Assembly: GCA_020746105.1 (NCBI GenBank)
Contig: CM036618.1
Span: forward strand, 119,151,161-119,215,160
Length of the DNA stretch: 64,000 nucleotides
DNA from: Trogon surrucura
Lineage: Eukaryota; Chordata; Aves; Trogoniformes; Trogonidae
Direction: 5' to 3'
This document shows positions 48,174 through 60,245 of this stretch, in pieces (position 1 is the stretch's first letter; the number at the start of each line of letters is the position of its first letter). The position numbers and the translations under genes were made by a program. The notes under the pieces are model-generated. The model worked only from the letters and a program-made list of their open reading frames with translations. It made no database searches and was not told the DNA's origin.

Positions 48174-51100
48174 CAGGCTAAAATCCCAAATGGGCACAGA
48201 AAAAGGACGGAGCTCTGGACTCGGGCTTCTTTTCATCCATCTCCTATAAAATATCTGTTGCAGGAAGGCATAATCATAAGTTTCTTTTAGATTAAAAAAA
48301 AAACTCTCACAAAAATAACTTCTAGGACCAAGGGTCCCCGTCTGCATTTAGATTACTGTACACTATTAATAACAAAACTCTGCAAACTCCCTGGTTCCTG
48401 TGGGAGAACAACACTGCAGGGCACACTGCAAAGCTCAAAGCCACTGGAAATGAATCTCATTTGATATTTGATAAAGCGCTCACTTTGGATAGGAAGCCTT
48501 TTGTCACCGACGGCACTGGTGATACAGCACGATTTCCCCACGCTTTTCCCAGGCAGACATCACTCAGTCGGCAAATCGGGCACTGGTACCAACATTGCTA
48601 AGTCAGACAAGCAGGAAGGACGTTCCTCATCCCTCTTTTTTCAGCTAAAGAGGATCCCCAGTTAAGGGCTTTCAGAGCACTTTCCCTGAGCTGAAGGACT
48701 CACAACGTTTAAGTCACAGAGTATTAGTCACAGCAACAATTTAGTGACAATTTCTTTTCCTGACAGCTCAAGTCACGCGCAGGGCTTTTAAGGGGGGAAA
48801 AAAATCAGCAAGTAAAAACAATCTTCAAAACCTCACTGTTCTCATTAAAAACTCTAGGTTCCTTTCTTTATTTTTTCAGCCAATCTTCAAAAAGGCTGCC
48901 TAAGACAAAACATCAGCCAGGATTCCGGTACGTTTGCCACCTGCTTCTGCAACAGACACCAGCAAGGCCACCAGCCATCAGCCTTGAAAACGTTCTCCCA
49001 ACTAAAGCACGGGATCCCCGGGTAGATGCCTGCCCAAAGCCATCCTGCCAGCCAGCACCACCCAACCCACCTTTCAGGAAGCTTGGAGTCACATCTCCAA
49101 AGAAGCCAAGGTGCTACAGCTTGAAAACTAAGCAGTCCTTGCTCAAACGAGAGCTGAGACACGGCAAAATACCAGCACAAAGCTTTTCTGTTTGCAGCCC
49201 AGGGACACTCTTTTGCTAATGTGATATATACGTCAACTTTTAAGAGTATTAGAACCACTTCAGTGGGAGAGGAGGAGAACAAGTAAGTGAAAAAGACGGA
49301 AAATGGCCATATTCTGTGTAAAATTTGAAATAATGCTGTGTCTATGGCCACTGCTACATTCTGTCAAGCCAGAAGCCCCAACAAGGTTTTGTAGGGGTTC
49401 TCCCATCCAGAACTGCCCTGTAAAGGAAAACCATGTCTCTGTGCGTCTGCCAGCTGGTGCAGAAACATCAATAATGTAACCAGGAGACATTCAGACCCTT
49501 CTGTGAAGGTGGTGAGCCTAATTAACTGAAGATGCAGAGCTCTAAATGGTATTTGAATGACTATTCAGAAATGCCAGGACATTGGATTGGATAGACCGGA
49601 GGAGCTGAGATACTTCCAGTAAAAGCCAAACCCAAAACCTGCTGCCATTTAATAGAAACATTTCTATTAGTTTCAGCAGACCTCAGACCAGCTAAAGGAA
49701 AGCACCCGTTAATAAATAAAATGCAGACGAGTCATTGCAAGATTTCCCCAGCTACTTGAGAAATATGCATTTGTACAAGGATCCAAGGCATCCAGCTGAC
49801 TCATCCTCTGCCAGAATCCCCTGAGAATATGACGGTGGCTTTCAAAGACATTTAAAAAAAAAAAATGAAAGCAAATGCTGTTGATACACTCCATGTATGT
49901 GGGCCCTTTTGAGAAATCCCAGCCGGAGCAGGTCAGATTCAGCCCAGACAACACACACAATGGAGATACATTCGCAGACATATTCAGAGTACGACAGAAA
50001 AGCTCCAAGCTCTTCCTTCTTACAGAGGAAATTATTAAAATGTGGAGCAAATTATTTCTGGGTAAATTATGCAAGACCTTTAAGTCTAGAAAGAAAGCAG
50101 GAACGAAAGGACACCCATTTACATGTGCTTCAGTCCTGGGACTGCTGGAGGGATGCACAGTTTGAGCCGCACGAGGATAACGAAGAGCAGCAGAGAGCAG
50201 TGGCTCCAAAGAGCCTGGTACAAGCCCTGGTGCAGCATTTGAAACTTCTGGACTCCACGGGCTTTTACTCCTGTATCTGGGCTGCGCGTCACAGCAATGA
50301 GTACATCACACCAGCGACCAGTTTCTGCTGTTCACCACCCAGGACGTGCCTGCGTCACACGTCACTCGCATCTCTGGCAGACGCAGAAGCAGCAGCTTCG
50401 GGCATTTCTGCTCCAGTCCCAGGTCAGCAACAAGCACCTGTGCTGCCAAGGTAGCAGCCCTGGACGCGTTTCAGGGTCTCAGCTGCAGCTGGGCACACCA
50501 GCTCAAACCCTCAAGGACGAGAGGTTTGTGCCAAGGCACCAGGCTGCAAGCTGGGGCCACTAAAGAGGCATTAAGCATCTTGGTTTTATCACTCCAAAAA
50601 GGACGTGGACATCCAGGGCAAGGGCTACCCCTGGCAGGAAGGTTTTAAAACGTTGCTGCTACATTCACCGAGATGCAGCTCTAGGCTTGTACAGCTTAAG
50701 AGCTGCTATTTGTCCTTACACCAGAACTCAACCTGTAATTAAAGATTTCACTCTTTTTAATAAATAAGATGGATTATGCAGACATCACTCAGCATTACTA
50801 TTATTTACATCTTGGTAATTCAAATAGTTTCCGTCAAGATCCCTGACTGTAGCTCGTTAGTAGCGCATCTTTGCAAATGTTTGACGTTGCAAGTCTGACC
50901 AGTTTTGATTGGATTAAGGATTTGAAATTTCCTCCCTTCAACAACTTCTGATATTAACTTAAATTTGCCGTTTCTGGGAATATTTGGCCAAATTCCTGTC
51001 CTGGTAGGGATATTCTTCTGAAATGAATATGAAAGGGACATAAACTAATGTAATTTGAAAGTCCAAATAAGTATTTTTAGATTATTTATCTGAGTTTATG

Positions 51101-52339
51101 TTATTCCTAAAAATGCTATTTGTCCTGATTTGATCATAACAACGTTCTGCAACCTCTAAGCAAAAAGAAATAGGCAGTAAAATATTTGCATGAACTGCGA
51201 TCAATAAAGTAGCAGATTCAACTGGTATTTTATTAACTTGCGTTTTGTTGGGATGTTTTTTCTTAGTTTTTCACAATGTTAACTAAAAATCAACTGTAAG
51301 GAAGAAACAGAAGTACAACAAGCTCTTGGTTATCCATAGATAAAGTGCCCAGAGAGGTGGCCGTGAGAGTAGAGATGCTGTAGGTGGTTCCTCACGAGCT
51401 GAAATCAGGCTGATAGCTGAAGTTGCATATATATATATATATATATATTTATATTTTGCAACGCACGCGGTTTTTCTTTACGTAGGTTATTCCACCTGTC
51501 TCCTGCCTATCGCCCTTGCTAACTAAGAGCCGAGTGAAGCTTGCTGGAGCGCCTCTGGCATTTCAGAATTCAACTAAATTTCATGCGTGTAGAGAAATTA
51601 ACTATAAAGATTCAAGCCATGCTGCCAAGAGCATCCTAGACCTGAGCGCTGAGGGAGAGCCCCCAAAATACGACCGTGACACCGCTCCTGTTAGTTGTGG
51701 TTGGAAAATCCTGCCTAGGCTCCAGCTGCACAAGCAGCACAACCTCTTCATGTGTCCCAAGTCCAATGTAAGGCCCGGGAGGAAAACCAGCTCCAGCAGG
51801 AACACAGTTGAGAGCAGCTGAGTTTCGTCTGTCCTAAAAGCCATGAATCTGACTTAAATATGTTCTGGCCTCAAAGCATAAAGCTGGAAGCCCATCGTTT
51901 TATGACTTTCTACTCGTTTCCAAAGAACCGCTTGAGTATTTGTTAGGCTTCCTTTGTATTTGTCCATTTGGGATTTGTATCTGCCCTTGGGATGGCAGTT
52001 TATCAAACTCTCATCGGTTTCCTGAGTAAGAGCATCCACTTCCTAAATCAAGAGAAATGCAGTTTCTTGTTCTCAGCAAAACATAAACAGCCACGCTCCT
52101 TCGGGACAACACAGTCTTTTTTTTTTTCTTTAAGGATACAGCCTGCAGGTTGGATTCTGACCTGAAGCAGAACTACTCTTCCCACCAGTGTTACTCCAGC
52201 TGGTACCTGAACTTGCGATGCACTGAAGGAAGGCAGAGCCCAGATATTCTCTAAGTACAATTGCACCAGTTCTGCAGGAGCACTGCCAATTTACAGTGAC
52301 TGGGGATGTGGAACGGTACTTTCCAGGTTCTAAGAGTAG
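48174..52339. other. Unique non-coding DNA, no gene seen
   Basis: No gene recognised. The longest frame in the interval (49897-50454 plus, 185 codons) and its mirror (49709-50209 minus) have no known domain. An A-run lies near 49852, an AT microsatellite at 51427-51448 and a T-run near 52116. Confidence 0.5.
51427..51448. repeat. (AT)11 microsatellite
   Basis: Eleven perfect AT units followed by TTTATATTTT. A short simple repeat, possibly polymorphic. Confidence 0.97.
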
Positions 52340-52540
52340 ATATAAGGCAGAAATTCTTCACCAGGAGGGTGGTGAAGCACTGGAACAGGTTGCCCAAGGA
52401 AGCTGTAGATGCCTCATCCCTGGAAGTGTTCAGGGTCAGGTTGGATGAGGCTTTGAGCAACCCAGTCTAGTGGGAGAGAGGTGTCCCTGCCCACAGGTCC
52501 TTCAAGGTCCCTTCCAACCTTAACCGTTCTACGACTCTAG
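52340..52540 (+). mobile_element. CR1 LINE 3' end, older subfamily
   Basis: A plus-strand CR1 with GGCAGAAATTCTTCACCAGG, GGTGGTGAAGCACTGGAACA, TGGAAGTGTTCAGGG and TTGGATGAGGCTTTGAGCAA. It ends in GGTCCCTTCCAACC and a decayed tail (GTTCTACGACTCTAG). About 20 bp of the usual 3' UTR are missing near 52496. It is 5' truncated at about 52340. The wording fits an older avian subfamily, distinct from the young copies at 3-15 kb. Confidence 0.9.
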
Positions 52541-53088
52541 AAGAGCAATGAAGCCCCTTAAAGCTGAGAGGAGGAAGAGTCAATGCTTTGCCTGACCCTT
52601 GACCCTTTCAGCACGGCACATCCCACTCAGACCTAGCGAGGTGCGTGAACTTCTTGAGCCTCGGCATCACCTCCTGAGACACTCCGAAGGATTTGGTAAG
52701 GCCACGGCACACTCAGCCTGTTCATACTGTGGCACGTCCACGCCATGGATGAACACAGTAAAAAGCTTCTGCCTGTGGCCCACCTAAAACTGATGCCCAA
52801 GACAAGGCTTGTGCCCAAGCCGTTCTGACAGCCTAGGCTCAACAGAGAGTTTAGGCAGAAGTGTAAGATTATTAAGAATTATCAGCCCTTTTAGGGAATA
52901 TACTACATGAAGAGATCTGCGTTACCACCAAATTAAAAAAGTAAAAGAATAAATAACGAAATCTTTCACTGCAAATTTCTACTGATCACAAGCAACACCG
53001 AGACCTTCCACCAAGATCCTCTGGTACAACAAGCTCCTGGTTCTAGCATCAATTAGTGACTGCAGAATGAAAATCCCTTCCAATTAAT

Positions 53089-53106
53089 AAAAAAAAAAAA
53101 AAAAAA
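53089..53106. repeat. A18 homopolymer run
   Basis: An uninterrupted run of 18 A. No upstream processed-transcript sequence or target duplication was recognised, so it is treated as simple sequence. Confidence 0.9.
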
Positions 53107-53442
53107 GAAGAGGCTATGCTTTTCTGAAGTGATGAAAATAAGTCCCTTTAAGAGGGACCATTAGAAAGTTGAGGCATAGTCACTGCTGAGAACATCGGCT
53201 CTTGCATTTAGCAAAACGTTAGGCAGTTCCCACTTCCTTGCTGAGAAGGACACAGCCTTATCTGTGCCTCGCCTGACACGTCAACCCGGCAGCAGCCAAG
53301 GGGAACAGGGTGGGCTTTAAGAAACTCCACCTTTGAGAGTTTGAACAACAGGCTGGACTTCTTGCGACACTTCAGCCGCAAAGTGTTAATTATATCATCT
53401 TTGCGTACGCCTTTATTAGGACTGCAGGGTACTCAATTAGTC

Positions 53443-53646
53443 TTTTTTTTTTTTTTCCCCCCTCTTTTTATTTAATGGCATTACAGTATGATTGGTAACG
53501 CAGACATCCCCACTGGCTGCACGGGTTGCGCTTAACGCCGCAGGAAAACCAGAGAATTTGTAACATAAAATCTGGCCCTTCGCCAGATTTCTACAGGGCA
53601 TTAGTAACAAACTGGTGAAGCTCATTAAAAAAAAAAAAAAAAAAAA
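53443..53646. repeat. T14...A20 inverted homopolymer pair
   Basis: T14 at 53443-53456 and A20 at 53627-53646 lie about 170 bp apart and are mutually complementary. The DNA between is unique and has no recognised retrocopy. Confidence 0.85.
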
Positions 53647-53997
53647 GAGAGAGAAACCTATAACCATTAAAAGTCCATTAAGCAGCATGTCATTCTGTAA
53701 AGCTAAATAGCCCACAGTAATCAAAAGCATATGAACCCCAGCTGGGTTACCCGGCAAATTGTTTCGATTTAGGGGGGAGAATTCATCAAGAAAGATTGTT
53801 CCTAGGATTGGGTTGATTTTTCTCCTTCAGTTGCTGGCTCCATGTCCCATTATAATTACAGTGATTGATGCACCTTGCAGACAAAGGTGAAGAGTGACCA
53901 GAAGAGCCGGAACATCTGCTCGATGCAAGACACGGCGGAAATTCAGCAGAAAGGCGCATTGCCACCGCCGACCAGCTACACGGGAAGCCACTTCTTG

Positions 53998-54041
53998 CCC
54001 GTTCTCCTCCTCGCCCAAGCCCGTTCTCCTCCTCGCCCAAG
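53998..54041. repeat. Perfect 22-bp tandem duplication
   Basis: The unit CCCGTTCTCCTCCTCGCCCAAG occurs twice without a mismatch (53998-54019, 54020-54041). It is C/T-rich and looks like recent slippage. Confidence 0.97.
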
Positions 54042-55087
54042 CCACACGTGGGTTATGAGTCAGCTTCTCCCATCCCTGCTCGCTAAGCAAAAATGAGAGA
54101 AATCACTGTCGTTACAGCTTGGCACGAAGAAATTCACTGATGGGCTGTCAACCAAGAAAGAAACCAAACAAAAACCACAGAGTATGAGTCTTTAGTAACA
54201 GTTATTACCATGCACCTCCTGTTCCAGTGACAGAGACCTGTCAAATTTTCCCTAAATATGTGAGCAACACCTGTAACTCTCTGCTTGAAGTACGACAAAA
54301 CAGAAAGCAGCGTAACACCATGAACTAGGCATCTGTGCTTGCCCGCCCGGCACCTGATTTGCTTTGGTACTCTCTGCAGGTATCTTTGTAAAATTCCTCC
54401 TTAGGTCTCCATTCAGCAAGGCATGGCAGCACACACCTAGACTTAAACATGTTCCTGTAAGACTGTTTAGGACCTTCATTCAATATCATCTAACAGCTTG
54501 CTGAAGTAGGACTGCACGCACTCTCCGCTCCCAGCTGTGTAACAGAAATAACTCCCCTCTACGTAATTTAAAGCCAGATGACTGCCCAAATAAAAAGGGA
54601 AGCAACTAATCCATCAAACGACACAGCTCTGCCACATCTTCCATTTTCACATGGGCCTTCCAAGGCTTTTCTAAAGGCTTTTAACACAGACGATTTTTTT
54701 ACAAGTCGCTTCATTTTACATTATTTGGGGTGGGGGACGCAAGGTGATTGAAAGTCTCATTGAATTGAGCTAACCTGCCCAACTGCACGAGAATAGCATA
54801 TTATTTCTTTATACGCAACATCTTTTGGAGTAGCAGGACTCAGACTTTTGATCTATCCCAGGCACTTACACTTGTAACTCTCCCAGAAGAGACAGCAGTT
54901 TGGAAATTGTTATTTTACGGAAAGGCCACAAAACTTCAAGCCAAAATTCCAGCCTCTCCATTCTGGAGAGTCACGGTGGCCTTGAATGTTTTTACGAGAG
55001 ATTTTCCAGGGCACCCAAAGGGCCTGCAATCATCCCATGGCTGAAATGCGTCATCTCTATCTAAAGACGAACTTGAGAATGCGCAGC

Positions 55088-55123
55088 ACGGGTTTCAAAC
55101 CCGTAGCTTCTTTGTCAAGAAGC
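55088..55123. repeat. Two adjacent perfect hairpins
   Basis: 55088-55104 is a palindrome (ACGGGTTT-C-AAACCCGT, 8-bp arms). One base later, 55106-55123 is a second hairpin (GCTTCTT, loop TGTC, AAGAAGC, 7-bp arms). No T-run follows and no tRNA fold fits. Confidence 0.8.
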
Positions 55124-56239
55124 ATATGCAGCCCTTTAAGCATTGTGTTTATTTTCACAAGACATCTCGGTCAAGCCGGACGGTTTATTTACAGTGGAAG
55201 TCTGCTGCTGAAGAAGAGCTTTAGATGGTACGTAGCTGAGCCGACAATACTAAAGCACAGCCGTAAATCATCCAAGCGCTGAATTTCCTCCGCTGCGAGT
55301 AACAGGACACAAATGGAAAAATCAGGTGACATCCTGAGAGCATGAGACTCGAATTGCATCTGTTGCAAGTGCTAGATGTAAAGCACACACAGATACTGTT
55401 TCTCAAATGTGCACTTACTCACGTTGGCTCATGGTTAAGAAATTAGAAAAAATCAAGTTGTTTGCTCCTCTACACTTTGTGGCCTGATAACGTGTGCAGA
55501 GAGCCCTAACAGAACTACTGAAACAATCCTGGTTTCGCCTTGGCCAGGAAGATTTGATTCTCAGTTGATTCAGCTGATTCCCAACTCAAGTTTTCACCAC
55601 GAGGCCTCTGCCCCGGCTTCAAACGAATGGGACAACGTGTCCAAAAGTTACTGGGGAGGGATCTGCATGCAAACAGGTGGAAGGACAGCTCAATCACAAA
55701 CCTTATTTTCATAATGGAACAGAACAACAGAAGTATCCTCTATTTCAGCCTACCGAATGTGAAGTTTTACAGTCTATATTATTAGCTAGTGAGAGAGACA
55801 GTAAGCAAGCTGTAAAAACTGCAAAGTGACACTAAACTGCTTAAAAAACTGTTAAATGAAGTAAACACAATTATGCAGGCATATCTGAATAACCCAGATT
55901 TATGGCATCTGCAAAGCTGCAATGGAAGTTTCATGACTATAGGTCCTCTTATAGCAACTTGACATATTGAGGGGGAAAAAAAAAAAAAAAGAAAAAATAT
56001 TAAATTCAATAGGACAAGTGTAAGATAGGCAGGAATAACCAGCTGCAGAAATAAAGGATGATGACCAACTGCCGGGTAGCACATCTTCAGAGAGGCACCA
56101 GAAGGCTGCAGTTGATCCTGAGCAGGACATGCTAATGCTCCTGGAAAAAAAGAAAACTTTGTTCTGAGACTAATAACCAGAAATATAACCCCTAAAATAC
56201 CTGAAGCAACCTTCCTGTTATATTCATAGTCAGATCTTA

Positions 56240-56620
56240 GCTGCATACTGGGTCCAGTTTTAAGCCCTGTATCTTAAGAAAGACGTTGAATAACTAAAGA
56301 GAAGACAGAGATTTTGGATTATTTAGCCTAAAGAGCAGAAGACTCTGGGGAGACGTGATAACATTTTCCAGTCCATGGCATGTAACTGCAAAGAAGAAGG
56401 AATCAGTTGTCACTAGATATTCAGAGCAGGATAACAACCACGGGCTTACAGTGCAGCAAGGAAATTCCAGGCTGGCACTCAGAGTAGTAAGAATAGCAAA
56501 GTGCAGGAACAGAAGGTCCAAGAGAGCCGCAGGGCAGCTGCTCCTGGAGATCTTTCAAGAAGAGCTTAGACAGACGTGCCAGGTGTGACATGGTTTCCAT
56601 TGATCCTGCTCTGAGGTAAG
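56240..56620 (+). mobile_element. Ancient CR1 LINE remnant
   Basis: A plus-strand relic whose successive blocks follow the 3' part of an old amniote CR1: ACTGGGTCCAGTTTTAAGCC, then CTTAAGAAAGACGTTGAATA, TTTAGCCTAAAGAGCAGAAG, GGGGAGACGTGATAACATTT, GGGCTTACAGTGCAGCAAGG, and finally AAGAAGAGCTTAGACAGACG. All frames are broken, and several stretches of 20-60 bp are deleted. It is far more diverged than the other CR1 copies here and probably predates the radiation of birds. Alignment is to recalled family wording. Confidence 0.72.
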
Positions 56621-58045
56621 GAGACACACAGAAAACACCCTGAGGTGCTGCCCACCCCTACTTACCAGCTTTTTTATGGAATCAGTCAGAGGAAACGAAC
56701 ACAGAAAATACTTTTGAACTCCTCTGGGGCCGATGTTAACTTCCATTTGAGTGTCGGCCAAAGATTGAGGTTTTATTTGAACTGAACTGACCCTCTTCCT
56801 CCTTCCTCAAGATGAAGCCAAGACAGTTTGTGATGCTGAAGCAAACACTACGGCCAAATTAGGTCTAGGACACCCAGCATCTAGTTCTGCAAAAGCCATT
56901 CTGTCGGAGCTGCAAGAAAAGCATCGATGTCTTTGCAAGGCTGGGGATATGATTTCTGCCTCCTCTAACAGCACACAGTCGGGTACCCCAAGTTCATTTG
57001 AATTCTGTACATAACCAGGATGTAGCCCACAGCTCCACTGATTGGAGAGTTTTACGTGCCATAGTTGAATTTACCTCTAGGGGTTTGTCACCTAATTCAA
57101 TGAACAAGCAGAGATTTTAAGATAAATCTGGAAAAAATACAGCAGAAAATAAAACTGCTATCTTAATGCACAAAGAGAAAACATTAGTACGGGAAAGTGG
57201 AACAATCAAAGAAGAAGGGACCAAACTGGACGATAATATTCTCAGCTTAAAAAAAGCAAATAAACCAAAGATACAAAGGGAAGCATCAGACAGAGGTTTT
57301 ACATGAGCATCCTAATACAAGCAGGGCTGATGTTAAGGGATTATTTAAGCAAGTCGGGAGAAGTTAGCACCAGTTCATGAGGAGTTTGTTAGCTAACAGG
57401 CTGTTAACACTCAAACAAACTGCTCATTAAATGTGGTTACTACTTAATTTACTGGAAATTTATCAGAACCTATATTTAAAGGTTTAATGGGAGGGAGAGC
57501 CCCAGAGTGCACACCTGGAGTCGCACAAATCCAAACAACACAGCTGTCGAGTTGCTTTGCCTGGATTTGAAACAAAAAATAGAAACAAATCTTTGCCAGC
57601 ATCAGTGATCACCTTTTCTCTAGTAATAGGGTATCAGACGAGTTCGGATTCTCGGAGAGCTTCAGATCTAACAAGAACCACTTGAATCTTCATCACTCTG
57701 TAGTGCCATTATGGTAAGTGGTTGTGATCTGTGTCCTTTGGAAGCCCATTGCAAATCTCGTTAATAGAAGTTTGATAAAGCCCTTAGCGTTGCCTGTCAC
57801 GAATCTTCGCTCCCTTGGAGTTTAGCAGTAGGAAAAAGAAAAAAAAAACAGAAATAGCGATGTATTAAAGGGAAAATAGAAGCAACAAAAACTTCAGATC
57901 TTTTTTGGTTCATTTCCATGATAAGTTAAAAAAAAACAAACAACTTGCTCAGGGAAAACAGTAGGAATGGATGTTTAACATAAAAGAGTGGCCACGCTGT
58001 CAATAAGTTATACAGTTATAAGGAGAGAAAGCCCAGTCCACTGGA

Positions 58046-58140
58046 AAAAAGCACTGGACCAGACCTGGGGAGACAATTATGCTGTGACTCACTGACCACG
58101 AATCACTTCCTCCTCTCTCCAGCATCCTCCCCATCACTTT
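58046..58140 (+). mobile_element. Possible MIR-like SINE relic
   Basis: GACCTGGGGAGAC, then GCTGTGACTCACTGACCACG, AATCACTTCCTCCTCTCTCC and CCTCCCCATC follow the order of the MIR core (GACCTGGG..., GCTGTGTGACC..., AAGTCACTTCACCTCTCT..., TTCCCCATC). Spacing is plausible but identity is modest. Confidence 0.4.
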
Positions 58141-58246
58141 GCCTATTTAGCTCAAACCGGCTTTCACTATCTAGAGGGTACTACCCAAGTGCCTGTGTTA
58201 GTGCTCCCACCCTCCTCTGTGCTCACGGTTACAGAGAACACAAATG

Positions 58247-58320
58247 GGAGTAGGAGAAATGATACGCTGCAGACAGGCCAGGAAAGGATATGCAAGAAGG
58301 TCTGGGAACAGTAAAAATCA
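58247..58320 (+). repeat. Direct repeat, copy A (unidentified family)
   Basis: Shares with 59415-59496 the exact 18-mer GGAGTAGGAGAAATGATA (58247-58264), then CAGAC, AGGAAAGGATATG, a diverged AAGAAGGTCTGG, and a shared TAAAA..ATCA end. Copy B has an extra 11 bases before CAGAC. No coding capacity, and I do not recognise the family. Confidence 0.8.
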
Positions 58321-59414
58321 CCAGAAAAATCTGATTCAGATAAAGACCCTCACTTAAAAGCCACCGATCAGCCTCTGGAAGAGGTTCCTCCCTCCCCACT
58401 GGTCACAGAGGGACAAGAGATCTACCCGAAATTAGAAGCCTGAAAACAAAAGATGTTTTAATATCCATCAGGTGCTTCTGCAGTGAGTCAAAACATAGAA
58501 CCTCTAAATGCTCAGCTGAGGTCTCTCAGCAGATCATATCCTGAGTGTCCCTTCCCTTAACTCAGCTTTTTCACCTCTGTAACTCCCAGTTTCCGCAGTA
58601 TCTTTCCTGATTAGCAGGAAAAAAAAAAAAATGAAAGCAGGGAGGGGAATCTGTAAGAGGGCCCAAAAGGTAAATACCTCTAATGTGGCCATTTATTTTT
58701 TTTTTTCAGTAAGCAACCTGAGGCACTTTGGAACTGGTTTTTGGCAGAGCTGTGTGTGCACAGCTCTAATTAAAGTCCCTAGCAGCTCTGGGCACTCACG
58801 ACTTTGGAAAAAGCTGAAGCTGTTGGAGAGGGCAGGATCCGGTTACTGGACACGCTCAAGCCCTGCAAGGCTCTTCAGCAATCCCTGGCTGGTGTCAGAG
58901 CTGAGAACCGGCCCCGGGAGCCTGCACCGCACGGCCCAAAAAACTCCCTTTTTCCCAACTTGCCATTTCTACGATTTGCTCTTTGTCTTTCAAATATTTC
59001 CCACTTTGAACCTCGCGGGATCTGACAGCCTCCTGTCTGAACGCTCATATATGCCAGACCCATTGTTAATATTATTTCACCAGATATTAGGATTTCAGCT
59101 GCATCTCCCTCGCCTTGTTTGCAAGAGCTTTTCAACAAAAGACTACGGACATGTCTAAACTCTTAATATTTGCTGTGATAATACCATTTAAAGGCAAGTG
59201 GGCTGGGAACGGGAGAGAATAACTGATATTTTCATTTAGCTGCTGATGTGACTGGGGTTTAGAGAACAGTCTGATTGATGTCTCGGCTTCATTTAAAATA
59301 AAATAATTAGGCTACTAAAATCTGGAAAGTATATTTTCATTTTAACTGGTCTGTGTGCTCAGCCCAGGCTCCAGGAAAGAACATGGAACGTTACAGGAAT
59401 GGAAATGAGGGGTC

Positions 59415-59496
59415 GGAGTAGGAGAAATGATATACTGTAAATTAGAGGCAGACGAGGAAAGGATATGAAAAAGGGTCTGGCAGAATTAAAATAATC
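59415..59496 (+). repeat. Direct repeat, copy B (unidentified family)
   Basis: Second copy of the 58247 repeat in the same orientation, 1168 bp downstream. The 18-mer at 59415-59432 is identical, and the rest differs by substitutions and small indels. The two may be a local segmental duplication or two members of an undescribed interspersed repeat. Confidence 0.8.
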
Positions 59497-60129
59497 AGGA
59501 ACTAAGAGGAAAAACCAAGAGTTCAAAAAAAGTGTAGAGCGTTCCATTAATCATCATTGTGGGAGGTAACAGAGGGTGGACAACAATATGAGGAGAGGAC
59601 CGAAGAATCACAACTAAGAGACAAGAGAGCTGTAGATATGAATAAAACAGGCGTAAAACTCATATTTTTCGTTCCTCTTTCTAACAGCACTTGGGTGCCT
59701 GCTTAGTGGGAACGATGAAAGATTGGCTGGGGGAACAGAAGGCTCCCAGCTGCACGAAAAACGTCGTAGGATCGGGCCTGCAAAAACATGCACGACTTAA
59801 ACGTCTTAAATCCCCAAATAAATGCATTTTGAAGACGCGTTGATCCTTCGCATCACCCTCGTGCAGTACAAAAGCTGTTAAAGCACTGGACACACAAAAT
59901 TAGTCCAAGGAATTTGGGATTTGATCTCTTTAAGTCTGTGAAAACTCAAGCTTGTATCGCAACCGCGTAAGAGCTCAGAAAAACAATCACATGCACCAGC
60001 TGGACAGTCCTAACTATCCAAAGACTCTGACAGCACGAAACGCAACACAACGCGCGTTTTTGAGACAAAAAAGCCTTTTGTTTACGTGAAGTCAAGACAC
60101 AGTACTTCACATCTGTACACACATGGACC

Positions 60130-60245
60130 ACGAGAGCACAGCCAACGAGTTCATCACGTGGCTCGAGCCAGGCGCAGAGCGAGAGCGTCCTGACACCCCC
60201 TCCGACGGCCACGAGCATCCTCGGGCCCGCTCGGAAACGTTAACG
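60130..60245. promoter_or_regulatory. CpG-rich patch
   Basis: I count about 15 CpG in 115-125 bp at roughly 60 percent G+C (hand-estimated observed/expected near 1.4). It is too short for a formal island. Frames on both strands cross it without a recognised domain. Confidence 0.35.

Larger units (their letters stand above)
52541..56239. other. Unique non-coding DNA with long A/T runs
   Basis: No gene recognised. Simple runs are A18 (53089-53106), T14 then C6 (53443-53462), A20 (53627-53646) and an A-run near 55976. A 22-bp tandem duplication at 53998-54041 and twin hairpins at 55088-55123 are listed separately. Confidence 0.5.

Noticed and set aside
49897..50454. 185-codon open frame, the longest outside CR1
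   Set aside because: It overlaps another long frame on the opposite strand, is compositionally irregular and contains no motif I know. Probably chance.
53089..53106. A18 run as the tail of a processed pseudogene
   Set aside because: No exon-like sequence or target duplication upstream, and such retrocopies are rare in birds because CR1 does not copy poly(A) RNA efficiently.
55088..55123. Possible tRNA T-arm in the twin hairpins
   Set aside because: The first stem has a one-base centre rather than a 7-nt loop, and no D-arm, anticodon arm or acceptor stem can be drawn around it.
58631..59158. 175-codon open frame
   Set aside because: Its start follows an A-run and it translates a T-run to poly-Phe. 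No domain is visible.
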